Below, in pieces: positions 1-8,993 of a stretch of DNA of 18,975 nucleotides (positions are counted from its first letter, which is position 1; each line of letters begins with the position of its first letter). The translations under genes were made by a program, and so were the position numbers. The notes under the pieces are model-generated. The model made no database searches and had not been told where the DNA came from. It saw only the letters and a program-made list of their open reading frames with translations. Origin of the DNA: Pseudopedobacter sp036379295 (GTDB lineage: Bacteria; Bacteroidota; Bacteroidia; Sphingobacteriales; Sphingobacteriaceae); assembly GCA_036379295.1 (NCBI GenBank), contig DASVGY010000100.1:1-18975 (forward strand), read 5' to 3'.

Positions 1-1194
1 AAATTGATAAACACCTTAAAGCTTAAAGGTAGCTATGGTTTGGCAGGTAATAATGCTTTTGGCAACTACCAATCTTTAGGCTTATTATCTAAGGCAAATT
101 ATGTGTTGGCAAACAAGCAGGTGAACGGTTTGGCGGTATCATCGCTGCCCAACGCAGATTTAACTTGGGAAAAAAGTTTGCAAACAGATTTAGGTGTTGA
201 TGTAGCCATTTTAAACGATAGAATTTCGTTTACTGCCGATTATTATAACCGCATTACTAAAGGTTTGTTGGTGAACGTACCGGTGCCTACATTAACCGGG
301 TTCTCTCAATCTACTACAAATATTGGGCGTGTAAGAAACAGAGGGTTTGAGTTTAGCTTAACCACCCAAAACACAGTTAGTGCGTTAAGATGGTCAACAA
401 GCGCAAATATTTCTTTTAACAGAAATAAGGTGCTTGCTTTAGGCGCTAATGGTTTACCAATAATGGGCGCACCTGGTATTGGCAACGTTATTACCAAAAT
501 TGGAGAACCAATTGGCAATTTTTATGCTTACAACGCACTGGGGATTTTCCAAAATCAGGCAGAAATTGATGCTTATCCTCACTACTCAAACACCAAACCT
601 GGTGATATAAAGTATGAAGATGTAGATAAAAACGGCGTAATTAATAGTTTAGACCAAACCATTGTTGGAAATAACCAGCCAGATTTTATTTACGGTTTAA
701 CCAACAACATGGCTTATAAAGGCTTTGATTTTAGCTTTGTATTGCAGGGCGTTTCTGGTGGGCAGATTTTTAATTTCAACAGAAGATTTTATGATTCTTT
801 AAATGCGAAGTATAACACGCTCTCTTATGTTAAAAACCGTTGGAGGTCTGAGTCTGACCCGGGCGATGGGATGACACCAAGAGCCAACCTAAACACCACC
901 GGAAGAAATCAAGACCCAAGTTCAAGATGGTCTGAGAGTGCTTCTTACTTTAGTGTGCGTAACATTACCTTGGGCTATAGCATTCCAAAAAACTTGGTAA
1001 CAAAGGCTAAAATTGCCAATGCAAGATTGTATGTGGGTGTTCAAAATGCTTTTATGTTCTCTGATTATTCGGGTTTTAACCCTGAGGTTACTACCGTTTT
1101 TGACCCAGGAACAGCAGTGCTAGCTGGCGGGGTGGATTACGGTGCGTATCCGCTTTCCAGAACTTTCACTTTTGGACTAAACCTTGGTTTTTAA
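1..1194 (+). CDS. susC: SusC/RagA-type TonB-dependent outer-membrane transporter, C-terminal part
   Basis: The reading frame is open from the first base and ends at TAA 1192-1194, giving about 397 residues. It is the C-terminal part of a protein that is normally about 1000-1100 residues, so the signal peptide, carboxypeptidase-regulatory-like domain, plug and early barrel strands lie outside the window. Recognisable SusC features are LKGSYGLAGNNAFGNY near the start, the conserved DKNGVINSLDQTIVGNNQPD stretch typical of the late barrel, and NITLGYSIPK. The last residues, FTFGLNLGF, end in phenylalanine, as expected for a barrel assembly signal. SusC forms the gated pore that imports oligosaccharides with energy from TonB, working with the SusD lid encoded next. 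The TTG at base 4 is not a real start, because the homology runs through it. Confidence 0.96.
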   Translation, partial: KLINTLKLKGSYGLAGNNAFGNYQSLGLLSKANYVLANKQVNGLAVSSLPNADLTWEKSLQTDLGVDVAILNDRISFTADYYNRITKGLLVNVPVPTLTGFSQSTTNIGRVRNRGFEFSLTTQNTVSALRWSTSANISFNRNKVLALGANGLPIMGAPGIGNVITKIGEPIGNFYAYNALGIFQNQAEIDAYPHYSNTKPGDIKYEDVDKNGVINSLDQTIVGNNQPDFIYGLTNNMAYKGFDFSFVLQGVSGGQIFNFNRRFYDSLNAKYNTLSYVKNRWRSESDPGDGMTPRANLNTTGRNQDPSSRWSESASYFSVRNITLGYSIPKNLVTKAKIANARLYVGVQNAFMFSDYSGFNPEVTTVFDPGTAVLAGGVDYGAYPLSRTFTFGLNLGF

Positions 1195-1217
1195 TTTCGA
1201 CTATTTAAAAAAAAGAC

Positions 1218-2693
1218 ATGAAAAAGATAAGTCTATTCGTATTTATAATCGCAGCACTTTCTAGCTCTTGTACAAAAGAGTTTTTAGATAAAGCGCCGAT
1301 TTCAAATATCTCAACAAACAATTTTTATAAAACGGCCGATGATATTACTACCGCCGTAAACGGAGCTTATGCAGCTTTAAAGCTTAACGGGCAATACCAA
1401 TATTATTACACTTACGGAGAGTTAAGTACAGATAATATTCTAAACGTTGGTGGGGTACAAGACCAAAAAGACTTTGGTTTATTTAACCTGCAGCCTGCTA
1501 ATAGTTATATCGCAGCAGCCTGGGCAGATAACTACAACGGAATATCAAGATGTAATACCATACTTAATCGCATTGATGCCGTACCGATGGATGCAGACTT
1601 AAAGTCGCGTTACATTGGAGAGGTGAAATTTTTAAGAGCCTTAATGTATTTCAATTTGGTTCGGTATTTTGGCGATGTTCCGCTTGTACTTACAGAAATA
1701 ACCTCGCCCAATCAGGGCTATGATTATGCAAGAGTACCAAAAGCAGACGTTTACGCACAAATTATTAAGGATTTAAACGATGCCGACGCTGCTTTGCCAG
1801 CCCCGCCTTATAATGCCGCTGATTTGGGAAGGGCAACTAAAGGTGCTGCAAAAGCTATATTGGGAAAGGTTTACCTAACCCAAAGAAACTTTTCTGCAGC
1901 GGCTACCAAATTAAAAGAAGTAATTGATTTAAACGTTTATGATTTGATGCCAAACTACGCCGATGTGTTTAAGGCAGCTACTGAAAACGGAAAAGAAATG
2001 ATATTTTCTGTTCAGTATAAATCAGGTTTGGGCGGTCAGGGAAGTCCGTTTAGTAATTATTATGCCCCTCCGGGTTCTGGAACTTACGTTTCTATTTCTC
2101 CACCCCTTGGAAACGTAATTGTTAACGATGATATTTTTAACGCATACGAAAGCGGCGATACCCGTAAAGCGGCTTCGGTTTCTAAAACTTACATCGGTGC
2201 GGGCGGCGCAACTGTTACTTTACCCAATGCGTTTTCTAAAAAATTCCCAGATCCATCTGCAACACAGTATGATAGCGATAATAACTGGATTGTGATAAGA
2301 TACGCAGACGTGTTGTTAATGTATGCAGAAGCTTTAAATGAGGTTTCTTACCAAGCTAATGGCGATGCTTTCTTTTACTATAACAAAGTGCGCACTAGAG
2401 CCATCCCCGGAGGCGCTAAAACCGCAACAGATCTGCCAGACCAAGGCAGCTTTAGGCTTGCGATAGAAGCAGAAAGACGTGTTGAATTGGCGTTTGAAGG
2501 TCACCGCTGGTTTGATTTGTTAAGAACAAACAGAGCCTTAACTATACTTAACGCTAAGGCCGCCGCTCTAAATATTTTAGGAAACGATGCTTCCGGAAAA
2601 ATAGATTCACATAACCTGCTATTCCCAATTCCGCAAGATCAGGTAAGGATTAGCAACGGCAAAATAACTCAAAATCCGGGCTATCCTAATTAA
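1218..2693 (+). CDS. susD: SusD/RagB-type surface glycan-binding lipoprotein
   Basis: This is a 491-residue protein, the usual SusD size. The N terminus has a lysine pair, a hydrophobic stretch and SSSC with Cys18 as the likely lipidated residue, followed by TKEFLDKAP, a very typical SusD start. Family blocks include KFLRALMYFNLVRYFGDVPL at residues 137-156, RYADVLLMYAEALNEV around 360-375, and ERRVELAFEGHRWFDLLR at 419-436; the C terminus NPGYPN is also typical. SusD proteins are mostly helical (TPR-like) and form the hinged lid over SusC that captures the glycan at the cell surface. The gene follows susC by 23 bases, as expected for a pair made together. Binding specificity cannot be read from the sequence. 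Confidence 0.97.
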   Translation: MKKISLFVFIIAALSSSCTKEFLDKAPISNISTNNFYKTADDITTAVNGAYAALKLNGQYQYYYTYGELSTDNILNVGGVQDQKDFGLFNLQPANSYIAAAWADNYNGISRCNTILNRIDAVPMDADLKSRYIGEVKFLRALMYFNLVRYFGDVPLVLTEITSPNQGYDYARVPKADVYAQIIKDLNDADAALPAPPYNAADLGRATKGAAKAILGKVYLTQRNFSAAATKLKEVIDLNVYDLMPNYADVFKAATENGKEMIFSVQYKSGLGGQGSPFSNYYAPPGSGTYVSISPPLGNVIVNDDIFNAYESGDTRKAASVSKTYIGAGGATVTLPNAFSKKFPDPSATQYDSDNNWIVIRYADVLLMYAEALNEVSYQANGDAFFYYNKVRTRAIPGGAKTATDLPDQGSFRLAIEAERRVELAFEGHRWFDLLRTNRALTILNAKAAALNILGNDASGKIDSHNLLFPIPQDQVRISNGKITQNPGYPN

Positions 2694-2702
2694 TCACTAA
2701 CC

Positions 2703-2733
2703 ATTTACAGCCGGCAACAAACCGGCTGTAAAT
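2703..2733 (+). terminator. Hairpin between susD and the enzyme genes (possible attenuator)
   Basis: A perfect 12-bp inverted repeat (ATTTACAGCCGG at 2703-2714 against CCGGCTGTAAAT at 2722-2733) encloses a 7-base loop. It starts 9 bases after the susD stop codon. Only a short T-rich tail (TTA) follows, so it is a weak intrinsic terminator at best. It may instead protect the 3' end of the susCD message. Either role would let transporter and lid be made in larger amounts than the enzymes. The structure is plain in the sequence; its function is inferred. Confidence 0.6.
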
Positions 2734-2746
2734 TTAATCCGCTACA

Positions 2747-4975
2747 TTGAAAAACGTTTTAGGTTTGGTTTTCGTTTCCTTTTTTTTAGGATTTAACAAT
2801 GCTTTTGCCCAAAGTAGCTTGATTGACTTTGTACAACCTTTTTGTGGTACATCGCCATCAACAACCTTATCTGCGTTACAACATGCAGAGGGAACAGAAA
2901 ATTTAGCAAATACTATTCCTGCAGTTACGCTTCCGTTTGCAATGACGCAATTTACACCGCAAACCAGGGCTGGTGAGCAAAAGTGTAATGCGCCATTTTA
3001 TTTTGACGATCCGTTTTTTAGTGGGATAAGAGCCAGCCATTGGCTAAGTGGCTCTTGTGTGCCAGATTACGGAAGCTTTACCGTAATGCCTACGACAGGA
3101 CTTTTAAAAGCGGCGCTTTCAGATTACCAAACAAAAAGAGATACATTAACAGAAATAGCTACGCCGGCTTATTATAAAGTACTGTTAAAAAAATACAAAG
3201 TTACGGCAGAGGTTACGCCTACGCTTAGAAGTTGCATAATGCAGTTCACCACCTCGGTTGATACGTTACTTAACATCCTTATCACCCCAAACAGTGATAA
3301 GAGCGAAGGATACATCAAAATTGACCAAAAAAATAAAATCATTTATGGTTATAATCCCGTGTACCGGATTTACCAAGGTTGGGGCAAACCAGCCGGCTTT
3401 AATGGTTATTTTGTTGTGGAGTATGCGCAGCCCGAGCTTAGTTCGGGAACCTTTTCCGGAGATAAATCCGGTTTATCTCCAGAAGTTAAAAGCGGTAAAG
3501 ACATCGGCGCATTTTTAACTTTCGATGTAAAAAAGGGCCAACCAATAAAGTTAAGGATAGGTACGTCGTTTACCTCTTTAGATGACGCTAAAAGAAACTT
3601 GAGCGCCGAGATTGCGGATTGGAATTTTGATAAAATTAAACTGCAAGCAGAAAATACATGGGAAGCGACTCTGGGCAAAATTGCGGTAGAAACCACAAAC
3701 GTTAAAGCCAAAAGAATTTTTTATACCGCAATGTACCACGCAATGTTGCACCCCCGCCTTGCCAGTAATGTAAACTCTACTTACACCACTTTTGACCACT
3801 ATTACAAGATTTCCACAAAAGCAAACGGCGCATATTATGATGATTTTCCCATGTGGGATATTTACCGGGCTCAGCTACCGCTTTTGCAAATAATTCAGCC
3901 GCAGCTAATTAATAATTTTGTTCAAAGTATGGTTTTAAAAGGGCAACAAGGTAATTGGTTGCCAATTTTTCCTTGTTGGGGAAACTACACTTCTGCTATG
4001 ATAGGCGACCACGTTACGGCCTTTATCGCTTCATCTTTTAACCGTGGATTTAGAGATTACAATGTAAGAGAAGCCTATCGTATAATGAAAAAAAATGCCT
4101 ACGAAACTCCGGATAGTAATGCTTATAACGATGGGAAAGGCCGGCGAGCTTTAACATCTTACCTAAAATACAAGTACATTCCTTTAAACGATAGCGTTTG
4201 GCAGGCATTTCATAAACGCGAACAAGTATCTCGAACGTTGGAGTACGCATTTGATGATTACAGCCTTTCCACAGTTGCAAAAGCGCTTGGCGAAAAAAAA
4301 GATTATCGTGATTTAAAGCGTAGAGGAAAAAATTATAAAAATGTTTTCGACAAGTCTTTAGGTTTTGTAAACGGCAGATACGCTGACGGTACCTGGGCAA
4401 CCGACTTTAACCCCGATTCAAAAATGCCTTTTATTACCGAAGGAACGCCAAGGCAATATACTTTTTACGTTCCGCAGGATGTTGCTGGGCTTGCAAGGTT
4501 AATGGGAGGAAAGCATACTTTGGAAAAGGCTTTAGATAGCATTTTTGCAAAAAAGCAGTACTGGCATGGTAACGAGCCTTCCCACCAAATTCCGTTTATG
4601 TACAACTATACCAAAGCGCCATGGAAAACGCAAGTAGCTGTAAAAAAAATACTTGCAGAAGAATATGATGATGGTAGAGGAGGCCTTAGTGGAAACGATG
4701 ATGCTGGGCAAATGAGTGCATGGTATATTTTTTCTTCGATGGGTTTTTACCCGTTAAATCCGGTCTCTGGAACGTATGAACTTACCACGCCTTTATTTGA
4801 CAAAGTAATCATTAAAACAGCGGCAGATAAAAATTTTACCATTTCCGTTACTCCCGGGAAGTCAAAAGCCCGCGTTGTTAAAAAAATATTATTAAACGGC
4901 AAAAAGATAAACGCTTACCAAATCAGCTACCAAAGCATAATGGCCGGTGGCAAACTTGATTTTATTTTACAATAG
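2747..4975 (+). CDS. GH92 family exo-alpha-mannosidase, secreted
   Basis: This 742-residue protein has a signal peptide (residues 1-22, cleavage near FAQ/SS) and spans a full GH92. GH92 enzymes are calcium-dependent, inverting exo-alpha-mannosidases. Family marks are SHWLSGSC and DYGSFTVMP (about 97-115), MWDIYRAQLPLL (369-380), GDHVTAF (420-426), ITEGTPRQYTF (563-573) with Glu565 as the probable catalytic acid, HGNEPSHQIPFMYNY (607-621), and GNDDAGQMSAWYIFSSMGFYP (649-669) whose aspartates supply the general base. The start is TTG at 2747: an in-frame TAA lies at 2735-2737, and the next in-frame ATG is about 190 bases downstream and would remove the signal peptide. A Ser/Gly-rich stretch around residues 229-250 is encoded by two small palindromes. 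Linkage specificity is unknown. Confidence 0.95.
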   Translation: MKNVLGLVFVSFFLGFNNAFAQSSLIDFVQPFCGTSPSTTLSALQHAEGTENLANTIPAVTLPFAMTQFTPQTRAGEQKCNAPFYFDDPFFSGIRASHWLSGSCVPDYGSFTVMPTTGLLKAALSDYQTKRDTLTEIATPAYYKVLLKKYKVTAEVTPTLRSCIMQFTTSVDTLLNILITPNSDKSEGYIKIDQKNKIIYGYNPVYRIYQGWGKPAGFNGYFVVEYAQPELSSGTFSGDKSGLSPEVKSGKDIGAFLTFDVKKGQPIKLRIGTSFTSLDDAKRNLSAEIADWNFDKIKLQAENTWEATLGKIAVETTNVKAKRIFYTAMYHAMLHPRLASNVNSTYTTFDHYYKISTKANGAYYDDFPMWDIYRAQLPLLQIIQPQLINNFVQSMVLKGQQGNWLPIFPCWGNYTSAMIGDHVTAFIASSFNRGFRDYNVREAYRIMKKNAYETPDSNAYNDGKGRRALTSYLKYKYIPLNDSVWQAFHKREQVSRTLEYAFDDYSLSTVAKALGEKKDYRDLKRRGKNYKNVFDKSLGFVNGRYADGTWATDFNPDSKMPFITEGTPRQYTFYVPQDVAGLARLMGGKHTLEKALDSIFAKKQYWHGNEPSHQIPFMYNYTKAPWKTQVAVKKILAEEYDDGRGGLSGNDDAGQMSAWYIFSSMGFYPLNPVSGTYELTTPLFDKVIIKTAADKNFTISVTPGKSKARVVKKILLNGKKINAYQISYQSIMAGGKLDFILQ
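3431..3480 (+). repeat. Two adjacent small palindromes inside the GH92 gene
   Basis: CCCGAG and TTCGGG (3431-3436 and 3442-3447) form a short hairpin. Eleven bases later GGAGATAAA (3458-3466) and TTTATCTCC (3472-3480) form a perfect 9-bp stem with the loop TCCGG. Together they encode a Ser/Gly-rich loop of the enzyme, at about residues 229-245. The structures are visible in the sequence; a biological role is not shown. Confidence 0.4.
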
Positions 4976-4986
4976 CAATAACTAGT

Positions 4987-6297
4987 ATGAAAAGATTACA
5001 TCTTTTTTTAATTTTCTTTTTATGCACAAACGTTTTGTTTGCGCAAAGATTTGAATATCCCAAAACCAACTATGTACCAACAGCGGGCAACTTAAAAAAC
5101 AGGGCCGAGTTTCAGGATATGAAATTTGGATTGTTTGTGCATTGGGGTATTTATAGCCTCATGGGCGATGGCGAGTGGGTAATGTACAACGATAAAATCC
5201 CTTACAAAAATTATAAAAAATTAGCCGATTCTTTTAACCCAACGCAGTTTGATGCCAAAGAATGGGTAGCTATAGCCAAGGCTGCCGGTATGAAATACAT
5301 TACCATCACCGCCCGCCACCATGATGGCTTTAGCATGTTTAAATCCAATGCTTCTGCATATAATATAGTGGATGCCACGCCGTATAAAAAAGATGTTATC
5401 AAACAACTTGCAGAAGAATGTGCAAAAAATGGGCTAAAACTTCATCTTTACTATTCGCTTTTAGATTGGGGACGGAAAGATTATGGCTATGGTAAACCCG
5501 TTAAAAATGCACAACCTGTTGATACAGATTGGAACAGCTACATTAATTTTATGAAAGCCCAGCTCACCGAGCTTTTAACCAATTACCCAAACATTGATGC
5601 CATTTGGTTTGATGGGGAGTGGGAAAAACCAACCGCTAACTGGCATTATAACGAAATTTACCAGCTTATTCACAAGTTACGGCCACAAACGCTCATTGGT
5701 AATAACCACCATTTAGCACCAATAGAGGGCGAAGATTTTCAAATGTTTGAAAAAGACTTGCCCGGAAGCAATACAGCAGGCTTTAGTAAAGATGCAACCA
5801 TCAGTAATTTACCACTAGAAACTTGCGAAACCATGAACAAAAACTGGGGTTTTGCAATTAATGATACCGCCTACAAAAGCACCAATGCTATTTTAAAGTA
5901 TTTGATAAATGCGGCAGGCCACAACGCTAATTTCTTGCTCAATGTAGGCCCAATGGCAAACGGAAAAATACAACAAGAGTTTGTGGATACGCTTAAAAAA
6001 GTTGGCGAGTGGACCAACAAATACGGCGAAAGCATTTACGGCACCAGAGGAAACGTAATTCCAACGCAACCCTGGGGAGTTGCCACTTATAAAAATAATA
6101 TCATTTATGCCCATATTTTAAGCGCACCTACCGAAAAGTATATTTTTTTACCGGGTTTAAAAGATAAAATTAAAGGCGCAAAAATGTTTGAGGGTAAGCA
6201 ATCCCTAAAGGTAAAACAGCAGCCAGAAGGGGTGTTTATTTACTTGCCTGTGTTAGATAAAAACAAAGTAGATAACATCGTAGAAATTGCAATTTAA
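4987..6297 (+). CDS. GH29 family alpha-L-fucosidase, secreted
   Basis: This 436-residue protein has a signal peptide (1-20, ending LFAQ). GH29 enzymes are retaining exo-alpha-L-fucosidases with a TIM-barrel domain. Diagnostic motifs are KFGLFVHWGIYS (46-57), TARHHDGFSMF (108-118) and AIWFDGEW (205-212), with Asp209 as the expected nucleophile. ETCETMNKNWGF (278-289) and GHNANFLLNVGPMANGKIQ (311-329) are also family blocks. I could not place the acid/base residue with confidence; it varies between GH29 subfamilies. A small C-terminal beta domain follows at about 350-436. No extra binding module is present. The gene starts 11 bases after the GH92 stop, so the two are almost certainly co-transcribed. 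It would remove terminal alpha-fucose from imported oligosaccharides. Confidence 0.95.
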   Translation: MKRLHLFLIFFLCTNVLFAQRFEYPKTNYVPTAGNLKNRAEFQDMKFGLFVHWGIYSLMGDGEWVMYNDKIPYKNYKKLADSFNPTQFDAKEWVAIAKAAGMKYITITARHHDGFSMFKSNASAYNIVDATPYKKDVIKQLAEECAKNGLKLHLYYSLLDWGRKDYGYGKPVKNAQPVDTDWNSYINFMKAQLTELLTNYPNIDAIWFDGEWEKPTANWHYNEIYQLIHKLRPQTLIGNNHHLAPIEGEDFQMFEKDLPGSNTAGFSKDATISNLPLETCETMNKNWGFAINDTAYKSTNAILKYLINAAGHNANFLLNVGPMANGKIQQEFVDTLKKVGEWTNKYGESIYGTRGNVIPTQPWGVATYKNNIIYAHILSAPTEKYIFLPGLKDKIKGAKMFEGKQSLKVKQQPEGVFIYLPVLDKNKVDNIVEIAI

Positions 6298-6307
6298 TGC
6301 TAATCAA

Positions 6308-8971
6308 ATGAGTAACGTTAGAAAAAAAATTAGGTGGGTTTGTTTGGGTTTAGGCATTTTGTTGTTACCCGCAGCGGCTGTTTCTCAGGTTAAACCGATA
6401 GCTAAATACCTGGATACAAAACTAAGTACAGAGCAGCGTGTCCATGATTTAGTAAGCAAACTTTCCCTAAACCAAAAAGTAAGTTTAATGATGTACACCT
6501 CTACCGCAATTGATAGTGCAGGGCTAAAAGTTCCGACATATAATTGGTGGAATGAGTGTTTGCATGGCGTAGCCAGAGCAGGTAAAGCAACCGTTTTTCC
6601 GCAAACAATAGCATTAGCTGCTACATGGAACAACAACCTAATTTTTAACGTTGCAAACTCCATTTCAGATGAAGCTAGAGCAAAATACAACTATTTTCAA
6701 AGCATCAACCAAAAGGGAATATACAGAGGATTAAACTACTGGACGCCCAACATCAATATTTTTAGAGACCCACGTTGGGGGCGTGGGATGGAAACCTACG
6801 GCGAAGACCCTTATTTAACAGGACAACTTGCATCGTCATTTATTAAAGGAATACAGGGTAACAATCCTAAGTATTTTAAGGCAATAGCAACTGTAAAACA
6901 TTTTGCGGTACACAGTGGGCCCGAGGAAACCCGCCACAGCATTAATGTAAATATTAGCGACCATGATTTATATGATACCTACACGCCTGCGTTCAAAACA
7001 TGCATTCAAGATGCGAAAGCTTATTCTTTAATGTGCGCCTACAATAGGTTTAGGGATGTACCTTGCTGTGGAAACAGCTTTTTGCTTAATGATTTGTTGC
7101 GCAAAAAATGGGGATTTAAAGGTTTTGTTGTAACAGATTGCGGCGCTATGGATGATTTTTACACCAAAGGCGCACATGAGGTTTCTAAAACGCCCGCAGA
7201 AGCGGATGCTTTAGCAATTAAAGCGGGTGTTGATTTAGAATGTGGCAATGTGTTTACGCACATTCCAGAGGCTATCCAAAAAGGATATTTAACAGAAAAC
7301 GATTTAAATGTTGCTTTAGAAAGATTGTTTACTGCAAGGTTTAAGCTTGGTTTTTTTGATGATTCAAAATTGAATCCATATAATGCCATACCTTATAACG
7401 TTGTGGAGTCTAAAGAGCATCAGCAGCTAGCATTAATGGCCGCTCAGCAGGCCGCGGTACTGTTAAAAAACAATAACAACATTTTGCCGCTTAGCAAATC
7501 TGTTAAAAAAATTGCGGTGATTGGTCCTGCCGGAAATGATGCAAAATCTGTTTTAGCAAATTACCACGGCTTTCCCTCTAAACCAGCGGTAACGCCATTT
7601 GAAGGCATAAAAAGTAAATTTAGTACTGCACAAGTCGTGTTTGAACGGGGCTCGGGTTATACTAATGAGGTGCCTTATATGGACTTGGTACCTAGCAAAG
7701 TTCTTTTTACCGACCAAAGCTGTAGTTTAAACGGCTTAAAAGCTTCCTACTATACCAATAGTAAATTTAGCGGTAAACCGGCGTTTACCAAAGTGGATAC
7801 TGCGGTAAATGCCTATTGGATTGCAGATTTGCCGGCACCAAACTTTAACAGAGAAGATTTTAGCGTAAGGTGGGAAGGTTTTTTGAAAGCGCCAGAAGAC
7901 GGCATCTATAGTATAGGGATGGACGGTTTTGATAACTATAAATTGTTTATTGATGATAGCCTGATAGTAAAACTTAATGCAACTCATGAACCAAATACTT
8001 TATATAAAAAGATAAATTTTACCAAAGGAAAGGTTTACAAATTAAAGGTAGAATTATCCAGCACAAACAGTGCTCCTTATGTGCAGTTACGGTGGGAAAA
8101 GCCAAATCAAAACTTAAAAGATAAAGCAATTGCGGCAGCAAAAAACGCTGATGTGGTTGTTTTATGTATGGGTTTATCGCCACAGTTAGAAGGAGAAGAA
8201 ATGCCGCTCGAAGTTGATGGGTTCAACAAAGGTGATAGGACTAAATTAAATCTTCCTTTGGCACAATCTGAACTTATCAAAGCTATAGCAGAGCTGGGCA
8301 AACCAACTATTTTAACGTTGTTGAATGGTAGTGCGCTTGCAATTAACTGGGAAAAAGAACATATCGACGGAATTTTAGAAGCCTGGTATGGCGGTCAACA
8401 AGCCGGAAATGCCATTGCAAACATTTTAGCCGGAGATTATAATCCGGCGGGTAGATTGCCAGTAACCTTTTACAAATCTGAAAACCAACTACCTGATTTT
8501 GAGAATTACGATATGAAGGAAAGGACCTACCGTTATTTTACCGGAGAGCCTTTGTTTAAATTCGGGTTTGGGCTTAGTTACACCACGTTTAATTACTCAA
8601 ATCTGTTGTTGAATAAAATAGTTAAGGTTGGAGACAATGTTAACATCACGGTAACGGTAAAAAATACCGGAAACCAAAGCGGAGATGAGGTGGTACAACT
8701 ATATGTTAAAAACAGCAATAAACCTGAGGGGTTTGCACAGCTTTCTTTAAAAAAGTTTAAGCGGATACACTTGCAAAAAGGAGAGGCAACGCAAGTAAAA
8801 TTTACCTTAACCGCGGCAGACTTTTCTGAGATTTTTGGTTCCACAAGAGAAGCTAGAGCCGGAAAATATACCATTAGCATTGGTGGTAAACAGCCCGAAA
8901 ATTTTGCAGAGCCCAACGTTTTACAGCAGCAAGTTGAATTGGTTGGCAATACATTAAAATTAGCATTATAA
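6308..8971 (+). CDS. GH3 beta-glycosidase with PA14 insert (beta-glucosidase/xylosidase type), secreted
   Basis: I chose ATG 6308, giving 887 residues; an in-frame TTG at 6287 overlaps the GH29 stop and would add seven polar residues ahead of the signal peptide (about 1-27). The N-terminal GH3 barrel shows NWWNECLHGVARAG (79-92), RDPRWGRGMETYGEDP (153-168), KHFAVHSGPE (197-206) and GFVVTDCGAMDDF (272-284), with Asp277 as the nucleophile. The second domain has LEGEEMPLEVDGF (627-639), holding the probable acid/base glutamate, and AWYGGQQAGNAIANILAGD (692-710). A PA14 module is inserted between the two at about 475-600 (GLKASYYTNSKFSG, then FDNYKLFIDD). A fibronectin-III-like domain ends the protein (about 770-870). 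The motif set is closest to beta-glucosidase/beta-xylosidase GH3 members. The gene lies 10 bases after GH29. Confidence 0.93.
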   Translation: MSNVRKKIRWVCLGLGILLLPAAAVSQVKPIAKYLDTKLSTEQRVHDLVSKLSLNQKVSLMMYTSTAIDSAGLKVPTYNWWNECLHGVARAGKATVFPQTIALAATWNNNLIFNVANSISDEARAKYNYFQSINQKGIYRGLNYWTPNINIFRDPRWGRGMETYGEDPYLTGQLASSFIKGIQGNNPKYFKAIATVKHFAVHSGPEETRHSINVNISDHDLYDTYTPAFKTCIQDAKAYSLMCAYNRFRDVPCCGNSFLLNDLLRKKWGFKGFVVTDCGAMDDFYTKGAHEVSKTPAEADALAIKAGVDLECGNVFTHIPEAIQKGYLTENDLNVALERLFTARFKLGFFDDSKLNPYNAIPYNVVESKEHQQLALMAAQQAAVLLKNNNNILPLSKSVKKIAVIGPAGNDAKSVLANYHGFPSKPAVTPFEGIKSKFSTAQVVFERGSGYTNEVPYMDLVPSKVLFTDQSCSLNGLKASYYTNSKFSGKPAFTKVDTAVNAYWIADLPAPNFNREDFSVRWEGFLKAPEDGIYSIGMDGFDNYKLFIDDSLIVKLNATHEPNTLYKKINFTKGKVYKLKVELSSTNSAPYVQLRWEKPNQNLKDKAIAAAKNADVVVLCMGLSPQLEGEEMPLEVDGFNKGDRTKLNLPLAQSELIKAIAELGKPTILTLLNGSALAINWEKEHIDGILEAWYGGQQAGNAIANILAGDYNPAGRLPVTFYKSENQLPDFENYDMKERTYRYFTGEPLFKFGFGLSYTTFNYSNLLLNKIVKVGDNVNITVTVKNTGNQSGDEVVQLYVKNSNKPEGFAQLSLKKFKRIHLQKGEATQVKFTLTAADFSEIFGSTREARAGKYTISIGGKQPENFAEPNVLQQQVELVGNTLKLAL

Positions 8972-8993
8972 TACAATTGGTTGGTTGGACAGC

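Noticed and set aside
4..6. TTG near the window start as the start of the SusC gene
   Set aside because: SusC-type sequence runs through it from base 1, and most of the expected protein is missing, so this is a gene cut by the window edge.
3406..4400. Opposite-strand open frames within the GH92 gene, and similar ones in other PUL genes
   Set aside because: They lie inside strongly supported genes, have no recognisable domains, and look like shadows of the coding strand.
6287..6307. TTG 6287 as the GH3 start
   Set aside because: It overlaps the GH29 stop and adds seven polar residues before the signal peptide; ATG 6308 gives a normal signal peptide.
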